DNA of 64,000 nt from Gammaproteobacteria bacterium (GCA_030831165.1 JAURLP010000029.1:58140-122139), one strand, 5' to 3'; shown: positions 49,141 through 59,463, counted from the stretch's first letter. Numbers and translations: made by a program. The notes: generated from the sequence alone by a model not told the origin.

Positions 49141-50511
49141 TTGACCAAGCCTTCAAAACAAGCAAGCTCACCTTCCATTGAATCTACTATTATTAGTCGT
49201 GCAGAGCATGGGGTTTCCAGAAAATCCATCAGCCCTTTTGCGCTAAAAGTACTATATAAGTTAAACGATGCGGGTTTCGATGCGTACATTGTCGGCGGTG
49301 GTGTACGTGATTTATTAGTCAATCTTGTTCCAAAAGATTTCGATATCGCCACAAATGCCAGTCCTGAGCAAGTTTCCAAGGTTTTTAGAAACTCCAGAAT
49401 GATAGGCCGGCGTTTTCGAATTGTGCATGTACATTTTGGCCGAGAAATTATCGAAGTATCCACCTTCCGCGCACAATCCAGCCAGAGCACTAAAGTAGAA
49501 GGAAATAGTCTTGCGCGCAGTGTGAAACATCTTGATTCAGCCCATAATCAAAGCGGCATGATACTCAGAGATAATGTCTACGGGACTATTGAAGAAGATG
49601 CACTAAGAAGAGACTTTACCGTTAACGCTCTTTATTACACCGTAAAGGGCTTCACCGTCCATGATTTTTGTCATGGTCTGGAAGATATCAAGAATCAGAC
49701 CTTGCGAATTATTGGTGACCCAGAACAACGTTACCGGGAAGACCCAGTCAGAATATTACGTGCCATTAGATTGGTGTGTAAATTGAATTTTTCAATTGAA
49801 AAGAATACTGAAACACCGATAAAGACGTCGGCCTATCTGCTTGAATCCATTCCACCTGCCAGACTCTTTGATGAATTTATTAAACTGTTTTTCAATGGCA
49901 ATAGTTTGCAAACATTTCATAAGCTTATTTCATACGACGTATTTGGCGTTTTATTTCCTCCATTAAAAACGCTAATTCCCTTTCCTGACGCCATAGACAG
50001 AATAATGCTTGAAGGCGCATTTCAAAGTACCGACGACCGCATTCTAAATGGAAAAAGTGTCACACCTGCCTTCTTACTTGCCGCAATTCTTTGGCCCGCT
50101 GTAAGAAGAGTTTTCCAGCAAAATATCACTGCAAAACTGTCCCCTATGCTAGCCATGCACGAAGCTGGGCGAGAAATTATTGAGATGCAACTCAATCAAA
50201 TTGCCATACCCAAACGTTTTAGTATTCCGATGCGCGAAATCTGGGAGTACCAGTTACGCCTGGAACGAAATAATGCAAAGAAAGCGGCTATTTTAATCAC
50301 TAAAAAACGGTTCCGCGCAGCTTATGATTTCCTTTTACTTCGCGAAGACAGTGGCGAAAACCTGAAAGGCTTGGGACAATGGTGGTCAAACTTCCAGGAG
50401 GCTAATCCCCAAGCGCAAATTGCTCACCACAACCAGCAAAAGCCTTCACTTTCAAAACCCCGTAAACGCAGGGTAAAATCCGGACCAAGCACTAAGAAAA
50501 CAATACATTGA
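49141..50511 (+). CDS. pcnB: poly(A) polymerase I
   Basis: 456 residues from a TTG start. The nucleotidyltransferase domain has AYIVGGGVRDLLVNLVPKDFDIATNA, with catalytic Asp pair, then IGRRFRIVHVHFG, RRDFTVNALYY and REDPVRILRAIRL. The C-terminus is basic (KPRKRRVKSG). It adds A-tails to RNA 3' ends to promote decay. No clear ribosome site precedes the TTG, but no better start keeps the family N-terminus. Confidence 0.95.
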   Translation: MTKPSKQASSPSIESTIISRAEHGVSRKSISPFALKVLYKLNDAGFDAYIVGGGVRDLLVNLVPKDFDIATNASPEQVSKVFRNSRMIGRRFRIVHVHFGREIIEVSTFRAQSSQSTKVEGNSLARSVKHLDSAHNQSGMILRDNVYGTIEEDALRRDFTVNALYYTVKGFTVHDFCHGLEDIKNQTLRIIGDPEQRYREDPVRILRAIRLVCKLNFSIEKNTETPIKTSAYLLESIPPARLFDEFIKLFFNGNSLQTFHKLISYDVFGVLFPPLKTLIPFPDAIDRIMLEGAFQSTDDRILNGKSVTPAFLLAAILWPAVRRVFQQNITAKLSPMLAMHEAGREIIEMQLNQIAIPKRFSIPMREIWEYQLRLERNNAKKAAILITKKRFRAAYDFLLLREDSGENLKGLGQWWSNFQEANPQAQIAHHNQQKPSLSKPRKRRVKSGPSTKKTIH

Positions 50512-50550
50512 AAATAGTTTTTCTTTATCACTCATGCAAATGGTAACAAT

Positions 50551-51234
50551 GTGTCAGATAGCGTATTAAATATCCCTGTATCAAGCCCCAACATTCCACG
50601 CTATATTGCTATTGAAGGACCAATAGGTGTTGGTAAAACCAGCCTGGCCAAACGTCTGGCTGAAAGCTTTAATTACGATACCCTCCTGGAAAAAAGTGAA
50701 GAAAACCCGTTTCTGGATCGCTTTTATAAAAGCCCGAAACAAAATGCTCTTTCAACACAGCTCTTTTTTCTTTTTCAACGCGCTCAACAACTACAAGAAC
50801 TTAGACAAGAGGACATGTTTGAGCCTGTTAGGGTAGCTGATTTTTTGCTTGAAAAAGATCGCATCTTTGCCCGCCAAAATCTTGATGCTGATGAATATCA
50901 GTTGTATGAAAATGTATACAAGCACTTGACCTTAGATGCCCCAAAGCCAGACTTGGTAATTTATTTACAGGCCCCAGTAGAGGTCTTACTTGCACGCATC
51001 CAAAACCGCGGGATTGCATATGAACAATCCATCGACCGAAATTATTTGCTCAATTTAATTGATGCTTATACTAATTTTTTTCACTACTATGATGAGAGCA
51101 GCCTGTTTGTTGTTAACAGCTCTGAAATTGACCTGGTAAATAATGATCATGATTATTCACAACTTTTAGAGCATATACTTAGTACAAAAAAAGGCACTCG
51201 CCATTTTTTCAATCCAAAACCGACTTTAATTTAG
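50551..51234 (+). CDS. deoxynucleoside kinase family protein
   Basis: 227 residues from a GTG start: P-loop IEGPIGVGKTSLAKRLAESF, LLEKSEENPFLDRFY, the D-R-x motif in FLLEKDRIFA, and LVIYLQAPVEVLLARIQNRG. It is in the dGK/dCK-type deoxynucleoside kinase family, which salvages deoxynucleosides. It occupies the place of folK between pcnB and panB. Substrate unknown. Confidence 0.88.
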   Translation: MSDSVLNIPVSSPNIPRYIAIEGPIGVGKTSLAKRLAESFNYDTLLEKSEENPFLDRFYKSPKQNALSTQLFFLFQRAQQLQELRQEDMFEPVRVADFLLEKDRIFARQNLDADEYQLYENVYKHLTLDAPKPDLVIYLQAPVEVLLARIQNRGIAYEQSIDRNYLLNLIDAYTNFFHYYDESSLFVVNSSEIDLVNNDHDYSQLLEHILSTKKGTRHFFNPKPTLI

Positions 51235-51254
51235 ATATCAAACAGGACCTAATT

Positions 51255-52049
51255 TTGACACCAGTTACACTTCATACATTGCAGGAGATGAAAAAAACAG
51301 GCGAAAAATTTGCGTGTATTACTGCTTATGACGCCCTATTCACAAAACTATTTTGCGAAGTTGGTATGGAAGTAATTTTAGTAGGTGACTCCTTAGGCAT
51401 GGTTTTACAGGGTCATGATTCCACTATTCCAGTTACCATGGAGGATATAATCTACCATTTGCAATGTGTTAAGCGTGGTAACCAGGGGGCATTATTAATT
51501 GCCGACTTCCCCTTCATGTCTTACTCATCTCAAAGCCAGACCCTGGAAAATGCCGCGCGTCTCATGCGGGCAGGAGCACATGTGGTAAAACTGGAAGGCG
51601 GGGCCTGGATCGCAGAAAGTACGCGCCTACTCAGCGAGCGCGGTATTCCTGTTTGTGCGCATATGGGGTTGACACCGCAGTCAGTGAATCGACTTGGAGG
51701 CTTCAGAGTCCAGGGTCGAGATCCGGAACAGGCTAATACTATTATTGAGGAAGCCTTAATGCTGGAAGAATATGGCGCCAGCATACTTTTGCTAGAATGT
51801 ATTCCTGCCAAGCTAGCCTTAACCATTACTGAAAAACTCAGCATTCCCGTGATTGGAATTGGTGCCGGGAAAGATGTCGATGGCCAAATTATGGTTATGC
51901 ACGATGTGCTTGGCATTTCACCGGTAACGCCAAAATTTGTAAAAAACTTTCTGATTGAATCCAAAGAAGGCATACCCGGCGCAATAAAATCATATATCGA
52001 TGCTGTCAAAACCGGTACTTTCCCAAGCCCAGAACAGTCTTATAACTAG
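51255..52049 (+). CDS. panB: 3-methyl-2-oxobutanoate hydroxymethyltransferase
   Basis: 264 residues from a TTG start with AGGA seven bases upstream; the N-terminus aligns with E. coli PanB. Motifs include ITAYDALFTKLFCEVGMEVILVGDSLG (in part), GAHVVKLEGG and HMGLTPQSVNRLGG. It makes ketopantoate, the first step of pantothenate synthesis. Followed by panC after 15 bases. Confidence 0.97.
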   Translation: MTPVTLHTLQEMKKTGEKFACITAYDALFTKLFCEVGMEVILVGDSLGMVLQGHDSTIPVTMEDIIYHLQCVKRGNQGALLIADFPFMSYSSQSQTLENAARLMRAGAHVVKLEGGAWIAESTRLLSERGIPVCAHMGLTPQSVNRLGGFRVQGRDPEQANTIIEEALMLEEYGASILLLECIPAKLALTITEKLSIPVIGIGAGKDVDGQIMVMHDVLGISPVTPKFVKNFLIESKEGIPGAIKSYIDAVKTGTFPSPEQSYN

Positions 52050-52064
52050 GCTCTTTAAATCTAC

Positions 52065-52919
52065 ATGCATATATATCGAACCATCGCAGACTTGAGGCAA
52101 GCCCTTAAGCTTGTTAAAGATGAAGCTCTCAGTATCGGACTGGTGCCTACTATGGGAAATTTGCATAAAGGGCACTTATCTCTGGCACGCCTCGCACGTG
52201 AGGAATGTGACTATATCCTTACCACAATTTTTGTAAATCCAACTCAATTCGGGCCAAATGAAGACTTTCAAAACTATCCTCGAAGCTTTGAAGATGACAT
52301 AGCTGCTTTAACATCAATTAATTGCGATGCTGTCTTTGTCCCAAATATTGAGGAAATCTATCCTCAGGGCCCAGGGCTGGAAACACTCGTAAGCGTCCCA
52401 AATATGAGTAAGCGGTTATGCGGAGCCAGCAGATCGGGACATTTTGACGGTGTCTGTACTATTGTCACCAAGCTTTTTAATATTTGCCAGGCTGATAAAG
52501 CCTATTTTGGTGAAAAAGACTACCAGCAACTGACCATCATCAAAAAGCTGGCCAATGACTTAAATATTCCTATAGAAATTATTGGCGTGCCTACTTCAAG
52601 GGAAACTTCAGGTTTAGCCCTAAGTTCGCGTAATAGCTACCTGGAACCGGAGCAACTTGATCAGGCTGCGGTTCTATATAAAACCCTTCGAAAGACAGCA
52701 AATTTAATAAAGCTAGATCGAAACTTGAATTATCCTGAACTGGAAAAGAAAGCCTTGGAAAATATATCTTCAGCAGGCTTAAAACCAGATTACTTTTCTA
52801 TATGCGAAGCCCAATCTCTACTGCCTGCTAAAGCTGAAGACAAAGACCTGATTATTCTGACTGCGGCCTATCTTGGTAAAACCCGATTAATTGACAATAT
52901 CTCAATTGAATTAACTTAA
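52065..52919 (+). CDS. panC: pantothenate synthetase
   Basis: 284 residues with the HxGH-type nucleotide-binding motif (VPTMGNLHKGHLSLARLA), TTIFVNPTQFGPNEDF, FGEKDYQQL and LALSSRNSYL. It condenses pantoate with beta-alanine, using ATP. Confidence 0.97.
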   Translation: MHIYRTIADLRQALKLVKDEALSIGLVPTMGNLHKGHLSLARLAREECDYILTTIFVNPTQFGPNEDFQNYPRSFEDDIAALTSINCDAVFVPNIEEIYPQGPGLETLVSVPNMSKRLCGASRSGHFDGVCTIVTKLFNICQADKAYFGEKDYQQLTIIKKLANDLNIPIEIIGVPTSRETSGLALSSRNSYLEPEQLDQAAVLYKTLRKTANLIKLDRNLNYPELEKKALENISSAGLKPDYFSICEAQSLLPAKAEDKDLIILTAAYLGKTRLIDNISIELT

Positions 52920-53039
52920 CATAGCCGGGGTAACCGCTAGTTAATATAAAACAGAGCATTTGCGAGATTATCGAGTTTCGGCGATAATTACGCCCCTTTT
53001 ACGATTGCAGTGGCCGATTCGTCACTACAGGAGCCTAGT

Positions 53040-53420
53040 TTGAATAGCACCATGCTAAAGGCAAAATTACACCGCGCTTGTGTCACGCACTCTGAGCTGG
53101 ACTATGAGGGCTCCTGCGCAATAGATGGAGATTTGCTAAATTTTTCTGGTATCCGCGAATATGAGCAGATCCAGATTTATAATGTGACCAATGGAGAACG
53201 CTTCACTACCTATGCTATCAGAGCAGACGGCGGGTCAAAAATTATTTCTGTAAACGGAGCAGCCGCACACAAGGCTGCCGTTGGTGATCGTTTAATCATC
53301 TGCGCCTACAGTGAATATAGTGAAGCAGAGTTAATCAACTATAAGCCTCGTCTGGTGTATCTGGACGAAACCAATACTATTACACGCTCTAGCAATGCCA
53401 TTCCAGTTCAGGCTGCGTAA
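53040..53420 (+). CDS. panD: aspartate 1-decarboxylase
   Basis: 126 residues from a TTG at 53040, the E. coli length; AGGAG (53029-53033) is six bases upstream, while the ATG at 53052 is badly spaced. Residues then align one to one with E. coli, including the self-cleavage site G24-S25 (YEGSCAID) that creates the pyruvoyl group. It makes beta-alanine for PanC. Confidence 0.96.
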   Translation: MNSTMLKAKLHRACVTHSELDYEGSCAIDGDLLNFSGIREYEQIQIYNVTNGERFTTYAIRADGGSKIISVNGAAAHKAAVGDRLIICAYSEYSEAELINYKPRLVYLDETNTITRSSNAIPVQAA

Positions 53421-53476
53421 TTTAAAAATCCTGATGCTGAATTTTTATCATGAAATCTTGATATATGAGGAAAGTA

Positions 53477-55411
53477 ATGTCCGAGCAACGTATATACCCT
53501 GTTACTGAAAAAATCAAAGCTCAATCTCATCTTAACTTAGACCAATATCTAAATCTGTATCAACAATCTATTAAAGACCCCGATACTTTCTGGGCCAAGC
53601 AAGCCAATAACTTTCTGGATTGGATACAACCCTTTTCAGTGGTCTATCAGGGCGACATGAAAACTGGCAAAGTCGAATGGTTCAGTGATGGCAAACTAAA
53701 TGTCAGCACTAATTGTATAGACCGCCATCTACCAGAACGAGCAAAGCAGGTCGCTATTATCTGGGAAGGCGACGAGCCAGGGACTGATAGAAAAATTACT
53801 TATCAGGAATTACATCACCATGTTTGCGAAATGGCTAATGTATTAAAACAACGCGGTGTGAAAAAAGGCGATAGGGTCTGTATTTATATGCCTATGATAC
53901 CTGAGGCCGCTTTTGCCATGCTGGCTTGTGCGCGAATTGGCGCTGTCCATTCAGTTGTATTTGGCGGTTTTTCACCAGAAGCGCTTAAAGATCGTATCCT
54001 CGATTCAGATTGCCAGACGGTCATTACAGCTGATGAAGGCCTGCGCGGAGGTCGTTTAATAGCTCTTAAAGATAACACCGATAAAGCGCTTGAGAATTGC
54101 CCAAATGTCCACACCGTAATCGTTATCCAGCGCATCGGAAATAAAATCAAGTGGCAAGAAGGTCGTGATATCTGGTATCACGAAGCGATTAAGGATGTCA
54201 GCTCTGATTGTGATCCGGAGCCCATGAATAGCGAAGATACGCTTTTCATTCTTTATACCTCAGGTTCTACTGGAAAGCCTAAAGGTGTTATCCACACCAC
54301 GGCGGGCTATTTACTGCAAGCAGCAATGACACATCATTATGTTTTTGACTATCATGATGACGATATTTATTGGTGTACTGCTGATGTCGGCTGGGTCACA
54401 GGTCATTCCTACATCGTTTACGGGCCTCTGGCGAATGGTGCAACAACCCTTATGTTTGAAGGCGTCCCCACCTACCCGGATGCCAGTCGAATGTGGCAGA
54501 TAGTCGATAAATATCAAGTCAATTCTTTTTATACTGCGCCGACCGCTTTACGCGCACTCATGGCGCAAGGTAAGGAGCCTTTACAAAGTACATCTCGAGA
54601 TTCCCTGCGCATATTGGGAACAGTGGGTGAACCAATTAACCCTGAAGCATGGGAATGGTATTACCATCAGGTGGGCAAAGGGCAATGCCCGATTATGGAT
54701 ACCTGGTGGCAAACGGAAACAGGCGGACTCATGATTACACCCATTCCGGGAGTGACTAATCTTAAACCTGGATCTGCTACTCTGCCATTTTTCGGAGTCA
54801 AACCTGCCTTGGTTGATCCTGAAGGCAATATTCTGGAAGGTACTGTGTCAGGTAACCTCGTTATCACCCAAAGCTGGCCCAGTCAGATTCGCTCAGTCTA
54901 TGGTGACCATCAACGCTGTGTAGAAACCTATTACACTACCTACCCCGGTTATTATTTTACTGGTGATGGTGCACGTCGTGATGAAGATGGGTTTTACTGG
55001 ATTACTGGACGTGTTGATGACGTCCTCAATGTCAGCGGTCATCGTCTTGGCACAGCCGAAGTAGAAAGTGCGCTGGTATTACACCCTTCAGTGGCAGAAG
55101 CAGCTGTTGTAGGATTTCCACATGATATTAAGGGCCAGGGTATTTATGCCTATGTCACACTTATGATTGGCGTTGAAGAAAGTGATGAACTGAAGAAAGA
55201 ACTAATTGCGATGGTCACTCAAGAAATAGGCCCAATTGCCAAGCCCGATGTCATTCAGTGGGCTCCTGGTCTGCCAAAAACACGTTCAGGCAAAATAATG
55301 CGTCGCATTTTGCGCAAGATTGCGGCAAATGAATTAGACACTCTGGGAGACACCTCAACATTAGCTGACCCTGCTGTGGTGGATAATTTAATAGCAAATC
55401 GCTCAGAATAA
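53477..55411 (+). CDS. acs: acetyl-CoA synthetase
   Basis: 644 residues from the ATG at 53477 (GAGG at six bases); an ATG four codons earlier is in frame but overlaps that site. Adenylate-forming signatures [25 protein letters not shown] and [14 protein letters not shown]; the acetyl-regulated lysine is in [15 protein letters not shown]. It makes acetyl-CoA from acetate; in Pseudomonas acs expression needs CbrB-linked and other control. Confidence 0.97.
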   Translation: MSEQRIYPVTEKIKAQSHLNLDQYLNLYQQSIKDPDTFWAKQANNFLDWIQPFSVVYQGDMKTGKVEWFSDGKLNVSTNCIDRHLPERAKQVAIIWEGDEPGTDRKITYQELHHHVCEMANVLKQRGVKKGDRVCIYMPMIPEAAFAMLACARIGAVHSVVFGGFSPEALKDRILDSDCQTVITADEGLRGGRLIALKDNTDKALENCPNVHTVIVIQRIGNKIKWQEGRDIWYHEAIKDVSSDCDPEPMNSEDTLFILYTSGSTGKPKGVIHTTAGYLLQAAMTHHYVFDYHDDDIYWCTADVGWVTGHSYIVYGPLANGATTLMFEGVPTYPDASRMWQIVDKYQVNSFYTAPTALRALMAQGKEPLQSTSRDSLRILGTVGEPINPEAWEWYYHQVGKGQCPIMDTWWQTETGGLMITPIPGVTNLKPGSATLPFFGVKPALVDPEGNILEGTVSGNLVITQSWPSQIRSVYGDHQRCVETYYTTYPGYYFTGDGARRDEDGFYWITGRVDDVLNVSGHRLGTAEVESALVLHPSVAEAAVVGFPHDIKGQGIYAYVTLMIGVEESDELKKELIAMVTQEIGPIAKPDVIQWAPGLPKTRSGKIMRRILRKIAANELDTLGDTSTLADPAVVDNLIANRSE

Positions 55412-55430
55412 GACTCTTAACTAAAGAGTC
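55412..55430 (+). terminator. small hairpin directly after acs
   Basis: GACTCTT (55412-55418) and AAGAGTC (55424-55430) flank a five-base loop immediately after the stop codon. Without a T-run, this is at best a weak terminator. Confidence 0.35.
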
Positions 55431-55511
55431 ACATCAAAGGGCCAAATATACTCCGTTATATCCCCGCTTGGAGCAGTGACTTTAAGAATCAAGGAAGGTT
55501 GTGGCCAGGCA

Positions 55512-55937
55512 TTAATTTTTCACAATTGGCACATCGACTCTCAACACGACGCCATTACTAAAACTCAGATTCATCCGAATTATTTCGCCGGCTCTTAAGG
55601 ATTGTTTTAAACCCACCAGCATAATATGCAGACCACTGGGCTCTAACCTGACATTTTCTCTAGGTGCGATATACAGTTCAGGAAGGTGCTCCATTGACAT
55701 CATCCCATTCTCCATCGCACTTCGATGAATCATTGCCGACTCAGCCGCTTCACTAATTACGCTTTCCAGGCTAACACCATGGCTGCCGACATTTTTTATT
55801 GTCAAATAAACAGCGATATTAGAAGCAGTAGGAGGCATTTCTCTGCTATAAGCATCCTCAACACGAATATTCATTTGCGCCAGCGAAACTATTGGTAACA
55901 TGCTGATAGTAAAGATAATCGTTTTAAATATTTTCAT
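55512..55937 (-). CDS. periplasmic copper chaperone PCu(A)C
   Basis: 141 residues with a signal peptide (to about residue 20) and the PCu(A)C/DUF461 copper site: H in SAMIHRSAMENGMMSM and the LHIMLVGL segment (H-x-M), with supporting Met. It supplies Cu(I) for cytochrome oxidase assembly. Next to an unknown lipoprotein gene on the same strand. Confidence 0.92.
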   Translation of the reverse strand: MKIFKTIIFTISMLPIVSLAQMNIRVEDAYSREMPPTASNIAVYLTIKNVGSHGVSLESVISEAAESAMIHRSAMENGMMSMEHLPELYIAPRENVRLEPSGLHIMLVGLKQSLRAGEIIRMNLSFSNGVVLRVDVPIVKN

Positions 55938-55957
55938 ACGCCTATTCTAATTTTTAT

Positions 55958-56692
55958 TCAGGTTTGCGGGATATTCACCTGAATTGTAGGTTGAGAACCT
56001 AAAGTAATATTTCCCCGTAAACGATACCCGCCGACCGCTTCTCGCATCACCTGGTATATCCAACGGCCTTCAGCATCGCTGCGAGCTGTAATTAAAAAAG
56101 TTGCATCATGGTTTCTGACCAGCTCTCCGATGTTGCCCAGTTCTGACATTACCCTCAGGGTTTGGGCGGCCACTTCGTCAGGATCGAGAGCAAAATAATC
56201 TCTGCGCACACCACTCTCTCTAGCCAACACTGCTCTTGCTTCTATAATATTTTGCTTATCTGGCTTTATGCTCTCAGCTCGACTCAGGTATTCCTCAGCA
56301 TTATCAAACTGCCCAATTTGTATTGCCTGGGTTGCCATAGCAACATAACGGTCGGCAATATCCTCTATCCCCTGAAGTGCAACCCTATTCTCAGGATCAA
56401 AACTTAATACTTCCATATAGCGATCATAGGCATTATCACCAGCAGGCAGTAACAAGCGATTATCATCCAGGGCAATGCTGGCTTCAAAAAGCATATCTGC
56501 CAAGATTCGTGCTCGCAAAAAAGGCTCAGAAACCTGCCTGCTTTCAGCAGGCTGGGTAGCACGATCTTCCAAATCAACGAGCGTCGTTGTCACCGTGGAT
56601 TCCTCAGAAGCTGAGCCAAAATCTTCTGAAGCGCATGCTTGCATAAAAAGCGCAGAAACTATAAACAAATGTTTTATTAATTTATTCTTCAT
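55958..56692 (-). CDS. predicted TPR-like lipoprotein of unknown function
   Basis: 244 residues from the ATG at 56692; a TTG upstream adds seven residues. The signal peptide ends MQAC, an imperfect lipobox. The middle has TPR-like repeats (SFDPENRVALQGIEDIADRY, QFDNAEEYLSRAESIKPDKQ). The C-terminal 60 residues form a beta-rich domain. I do not recognise a named family. It precedes the copper chaperone by 20 bases and follows moeA. Confidence 0.7.
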   Translation of the reverse strand: MKNKLIKHLFIVSALFMQACASEDFGSASEESTVTTTLVDLEDRATQPAESRQVSEPFLRARILADMLFEASIALDDNRLLLPAGDNAYDRYMEVLSFDPENRVALQGIEDIADRYVAMATQAIQIGQFDNAEEYLSRAESIKPDKQNIIEARAVLARESGVRRDYFALDPDEVAAQTLRVMSELGNIGELVRNHDATFLITARSDAEGRWIYQVMREAVGGYRLRGNITLGSQPTIQVNIPQT

Positions 56693-56722
56693 AACAGCAA
56701 CATAATACTGCAATGTTTGAAA

Positions 56723-57931
56723 TTACAGCAAACCGGAATAAGGCAGGAACTCGAGGAGGTCCCCTTTTTTTACCGGGGTATTAATTGGAATAATAGCCAG
56801 CCCATCAGCCCAGGATGTTGAAGTCATCACGCTTGATCCCTGGTGTGAAAAAGGAATTAATGCTTGCAGATTTCTATCCAGACGCACCCGGATAAATTCC
56901 TGTCTACTCCCCGCTTCAGAAACTTCGAAACCTGCGGGTAAGCAGTATTTCCCAGGATCTATATTTTGCGCTCCCTGCATTTTCAGCAAGTAAGGTTTCA
57001 CCAGCATTAAAAAGGTAACAAATACAGCTACTGGATTACCCGGCAGACCAAAAAAAGGAACCTCAGCAACCCGCCCAAAAGAAAATGGTTTGCCGGGTTT
57101 AATCGCTAACTTCCATAGTGAAAGTGCACCCAAATTTTCAACAGCGTTTTTTACGAAATCTGCATCACCAACGGAGACCCCTCCACTACTAATAATGCAG
57201 TCTGACTCTTTTGCAGCTTTCAAAAGTGCATCCTGGGTCGCCGACAAATCATCCTTAACGATCCCAAGTTTTTGCGTCCGCATACCCAAGTCGTTTAACA
57301 AGGACTCTAGTGTGTAACTGTTACTTTCGTAAATCTGACCAGGACTAAGACGCTGGCCTGGAGTGATTAATTCATCTCCAGTATTTAAGATGGCAACTTT
57401 TAATGGCCGGTAGACCTTAATTTTGGGAATGCCTAAAGAAGCTAGCAACCCTATATCCTGTGGCAGTAATTTATGCCCTTGCTGAAAAATGGAATCGCCT
57501 TGTTTGATGTCATGGCCACATAAACGAATGTTTTGACCTACTTTTGGTACCTGCAGGATTTTTACCTGTCCGGTATCATATTCAGTATCTTCCTGCAGGA
57601 TAACGGCATTGGCACCTTCAGGGATCGGCGCGCCTGTAAATATTCTTGCGGCTGTGCCCGCTTCCAGTTTTACCCCGGTTTTACCCGCTGGAATGATCTG
57701 TGAAATAGCTAGTACAGTGCCAACTGCCTTTACATAATCAGTATTAACAGCGAAGCCATCCATAGCACTGTTATCGTAGCCAGGCACATTAATACCGGCT
57801 TTTACGGTTTCAGAAATCACTCTTCCTGACAAATGATTTAGCGCGACTTCCTCCGTATCAGCAAGCATTGGAACATGCTGGAGTATATGCTCTAAAGCAT
57901 CTTCAAGACGCGTCAAGGTATTCGTATTCAT
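56723..57931 (-). CDS. moeA: molybdopterin molybdenumtransferase MoeA
   Basis: 402 residues with YDNSAMDGFAV, RIFTGAPIPEGANAVILQED, IISSGGVSVGDADFVKNAVE and FFGLPGNPVAVFVTF, the MoeA active-site segments. It inserts molybdate into molybdopterin, needed by the sulfite-oxidase-family enzyme at 41892. Orphan from other moa/mob genes here. Confidence 0.96.
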   Translation of the reverse strand: MNTNTLTRLEDALEHILQHVPMLADTEEVALNHLSGRVISETVKAGINVPGYDNSAMDGFAVNTDYVKAVGTVLAISQIIPAGKTGVKLEAGTAARIFTGAPIPEGANAVILQEDTEYDTGQVKILQVPKVGQNIRLCGHDIKQGDSIFQQGHKLLPQDIGLLASLGIPKIKVYRPLKVAILNTGDELITPGQRLSPGQIYESNSYTLESLLNDLGMRTQKLGIVKDDLSATQDALLKAAKESDCIISSGGVSVGDADFVKNAVENLGALSLWKLAIKPGKPFSFGRVAEVPFFGLPGNPVAVFVTFLMLVKPYLLKMQGAQNIDPGKYCLPAGFEVSEAGSRQEFIRVRLDRNLQALIPFSHQGSSVMTSTSWADGLAIIPINTPVKKGDLLEFLPYSGLL

Positions 57932-57960
57932 TGAATTAGCCTAAATCCAAGCTGCTTATA

Positions 57961-58836
57961 TCAAGCATATAAATCAGCAATCAGTTCTTTTATGGCAGAG
58001 CCTCTTGAGCGTTGCTTAATACCAAAGCTAGCCATTATATGCTGGCAATCTACAACCGAGTTTTCCAATTGAGTTTTACTGGTTTCCTGAGTAGATATTT
58101 CAAGGTTTTCTATAGCTTTAGCCAAGGCCTTATCGTACTGGGCCGCTTCTCTTAAAAAATCCTCAACAAAGGTATGACGATGTGTTGCTTGCAGAGCGCA
58201 ATATTGGTGAAGACCCCAAGGACTGGAAGAATTACATGACAACTGCTTATTAATGGCAAGTAAAACCCTGGCTACATCAGCAATAGGCGTTGGGCTGCAA
58301 CGCTGATCTAGCAGAACCAGTTTACCTTGATTGGCAATACACTCCTTTATCGTATTACCAAAAAAAGGAGTTCCCGAATCAAAAACGCCTTCAGTACGTA
58401 AAATGATATGTCTTTCATTCTTTGCGACTTTTTTTTCCAGGCTTAACGCCAATTTCCCTAAGGGGTTTTTTGGCGAACAATTATCGCTTTCCAGATATGG
58501 CCTGGCATTCGAGCCATCAAAAACTGCCACTGAAGAATGCTGAACCATCGGGATTTTTAGCGTTTTAGCTGATTTCAACAATACCGCACAGGCGTGCGTA
58601 AGCTGACTTATTCGCTCTTTGCTGATGGGGGCTTCAGACTGGAAAAGGCCTGGATTCAAGCTTAAATTAAGAACCTGATTAGGCTGGGCTTCCTTTAATA
58701 ATTTTGCCAGCCTGTCTGTTTCATAGATGGCTGGCTCATCATCGCTGATTGCAATATAGGTTACTTTTTCCTTTTTTAGTAGCTGAGTGAAACATTTCCC
58801 CAGCGGGCTATTTGATCCAAAAACTAAAAGTTTCAC
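57961..58836 (-). CDS. RmlD/epimerase-like Rossmann protein with altered active site
   Basis: 291 residues with an N-terminal nucleotide-binding start (LLVFGSNSPLGKCFTQLL), the RmlD-type segments QHSSVAVFDGSNARPYLESD and LRTEGVFDSG, and a 70-residue C-terminal extension. The catalytic Tyr of Y-x3-K is replaced by Asn (N124, with K128 kept: NPLGKLALSLEK). It may not be a redox enzyme. Its conserved place next to ssb is all that hints at a role. Confidence 0.8.
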   Translation of the reverse strand: MKLLVFGSNSPLGKCFTQLLKKEKVTYIAISDDEPAIYETDRLAKLLKEAQPNQVLNLSLNPGLFQSEAPISKERISQLTHACAVLLKSAKTLKIPMVQHSSVAVFDGSNARPYLESDNCSPKNPLGKLALSLEKKVAKNERHIILRTEGVFDSGTPFFGNTIKECIANQGKLVLLDQRCSPTPIADVARVLLAINKQLSCNSSSPWGLHQYCALQATHRHTFVEDFLREAAQYDKALAKAIENLEISTQETSKTQLENSVVDCQHIMASFGIKQRSRGSAIKELIADLYA

Positions 58837-58874
58837 TGATATCTTGCTTGGCTTAAGATTTTTTCGAATTATTA

Positions 58875-59333
58875 TTAAAAAGGAATATCATCATCGAAAC
58901 TATCCATATCTGCAGGCGCTTGCTGCGTGGGCGTTTCATTTCTGGGCGGAGGGGCCGATTGGGACTGGCCAGGTGAATAACTTTCGCCAGAACTTCCCCT
59001 GCTGTCTAACATCTGCATTTCATTGGCAATGATATCCGTAGCATATTTTTTGACACCATCCTGTTCCCAGGAGCGTGTTTGCAGGCGCCCTTCTACATAA
59101 ATTTTAGAGCCTTTTTTGACATATTCAGCCACAATTTCTGCCAATCGCTGATAGAAAGTGACTCGATGCCACTCTGTGCGCTCCTGTTGTTCCCCGGTAT
59201 TTTTATCTTTCCAGGTTTCACTGGTCGCCAAAGAAAGGTTGGTAACAGCATTGCCATTAGGCATATAACGCGTCTCAGGATCCTGTCCAACATTTCCTAC
59301 TAAAATGACTTTATTAATTCCTTTACTTGCCAC
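58875..59333 (-). CDS. ssb: single-stranded DNA-binding protein
   Basis: 152 residues: an OB-fold domain ([47 protein letters not shown]), a Gly/Pro/Gln linker and the acidic partner-binding tail DSFDDDIPF. It protects single-stranded DNA and recruits repair proteins. Divergent from uvrA, the standard layout. Confidence 0.97.
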   Translation of the reverse strand: MASKGINKVILVGNVGQDPETRYMPNGNAVTNLSLATSETWKDKNTGEQQERTEWHRVTFYQRLAEIVAEYVKKGSKIYVEGRLQTRSWEQDGVKKYATDIIANEMQMLDSRGSSGESYSPGQSQSAPPPRNETPTQQAPADMDSFDDDIPF

Positions 59334-59419
59334 AATAAATCTCCTCTATTTGAATAAGCTAAGTCTAGCATGCTTGAGAAAAAATTCGATTAGATTCTGC
59401 TTTCTAGTTGCTGACAACG

Positions 59420-59425
59420 TATAAT
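59420..59425 (+). promoter_or_regulatory. likely -10 box of uvrA promoter
   Basis: A perfect TATAAT lies 39 bases before the uvrA ATG in the ssb-uvrA gap. No good -35 hexamer at 16-18 bases is evident. No LexA box (CTG-N10-CAG) was found here, so SOS control is not supported by sequence. Confidence 0.4.
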
Positions 59426-59463
59426 GGCCGGATTAGCCTTTCAACCAAGAAGTAGCAAAGTAA

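Noticed and set aside
59334..59463. LexA-type SOS box in the ssb-uvrA gap
   Set aside because: CTG is present near 59398 but no CAG at ten bases; only a -10 box is supported.
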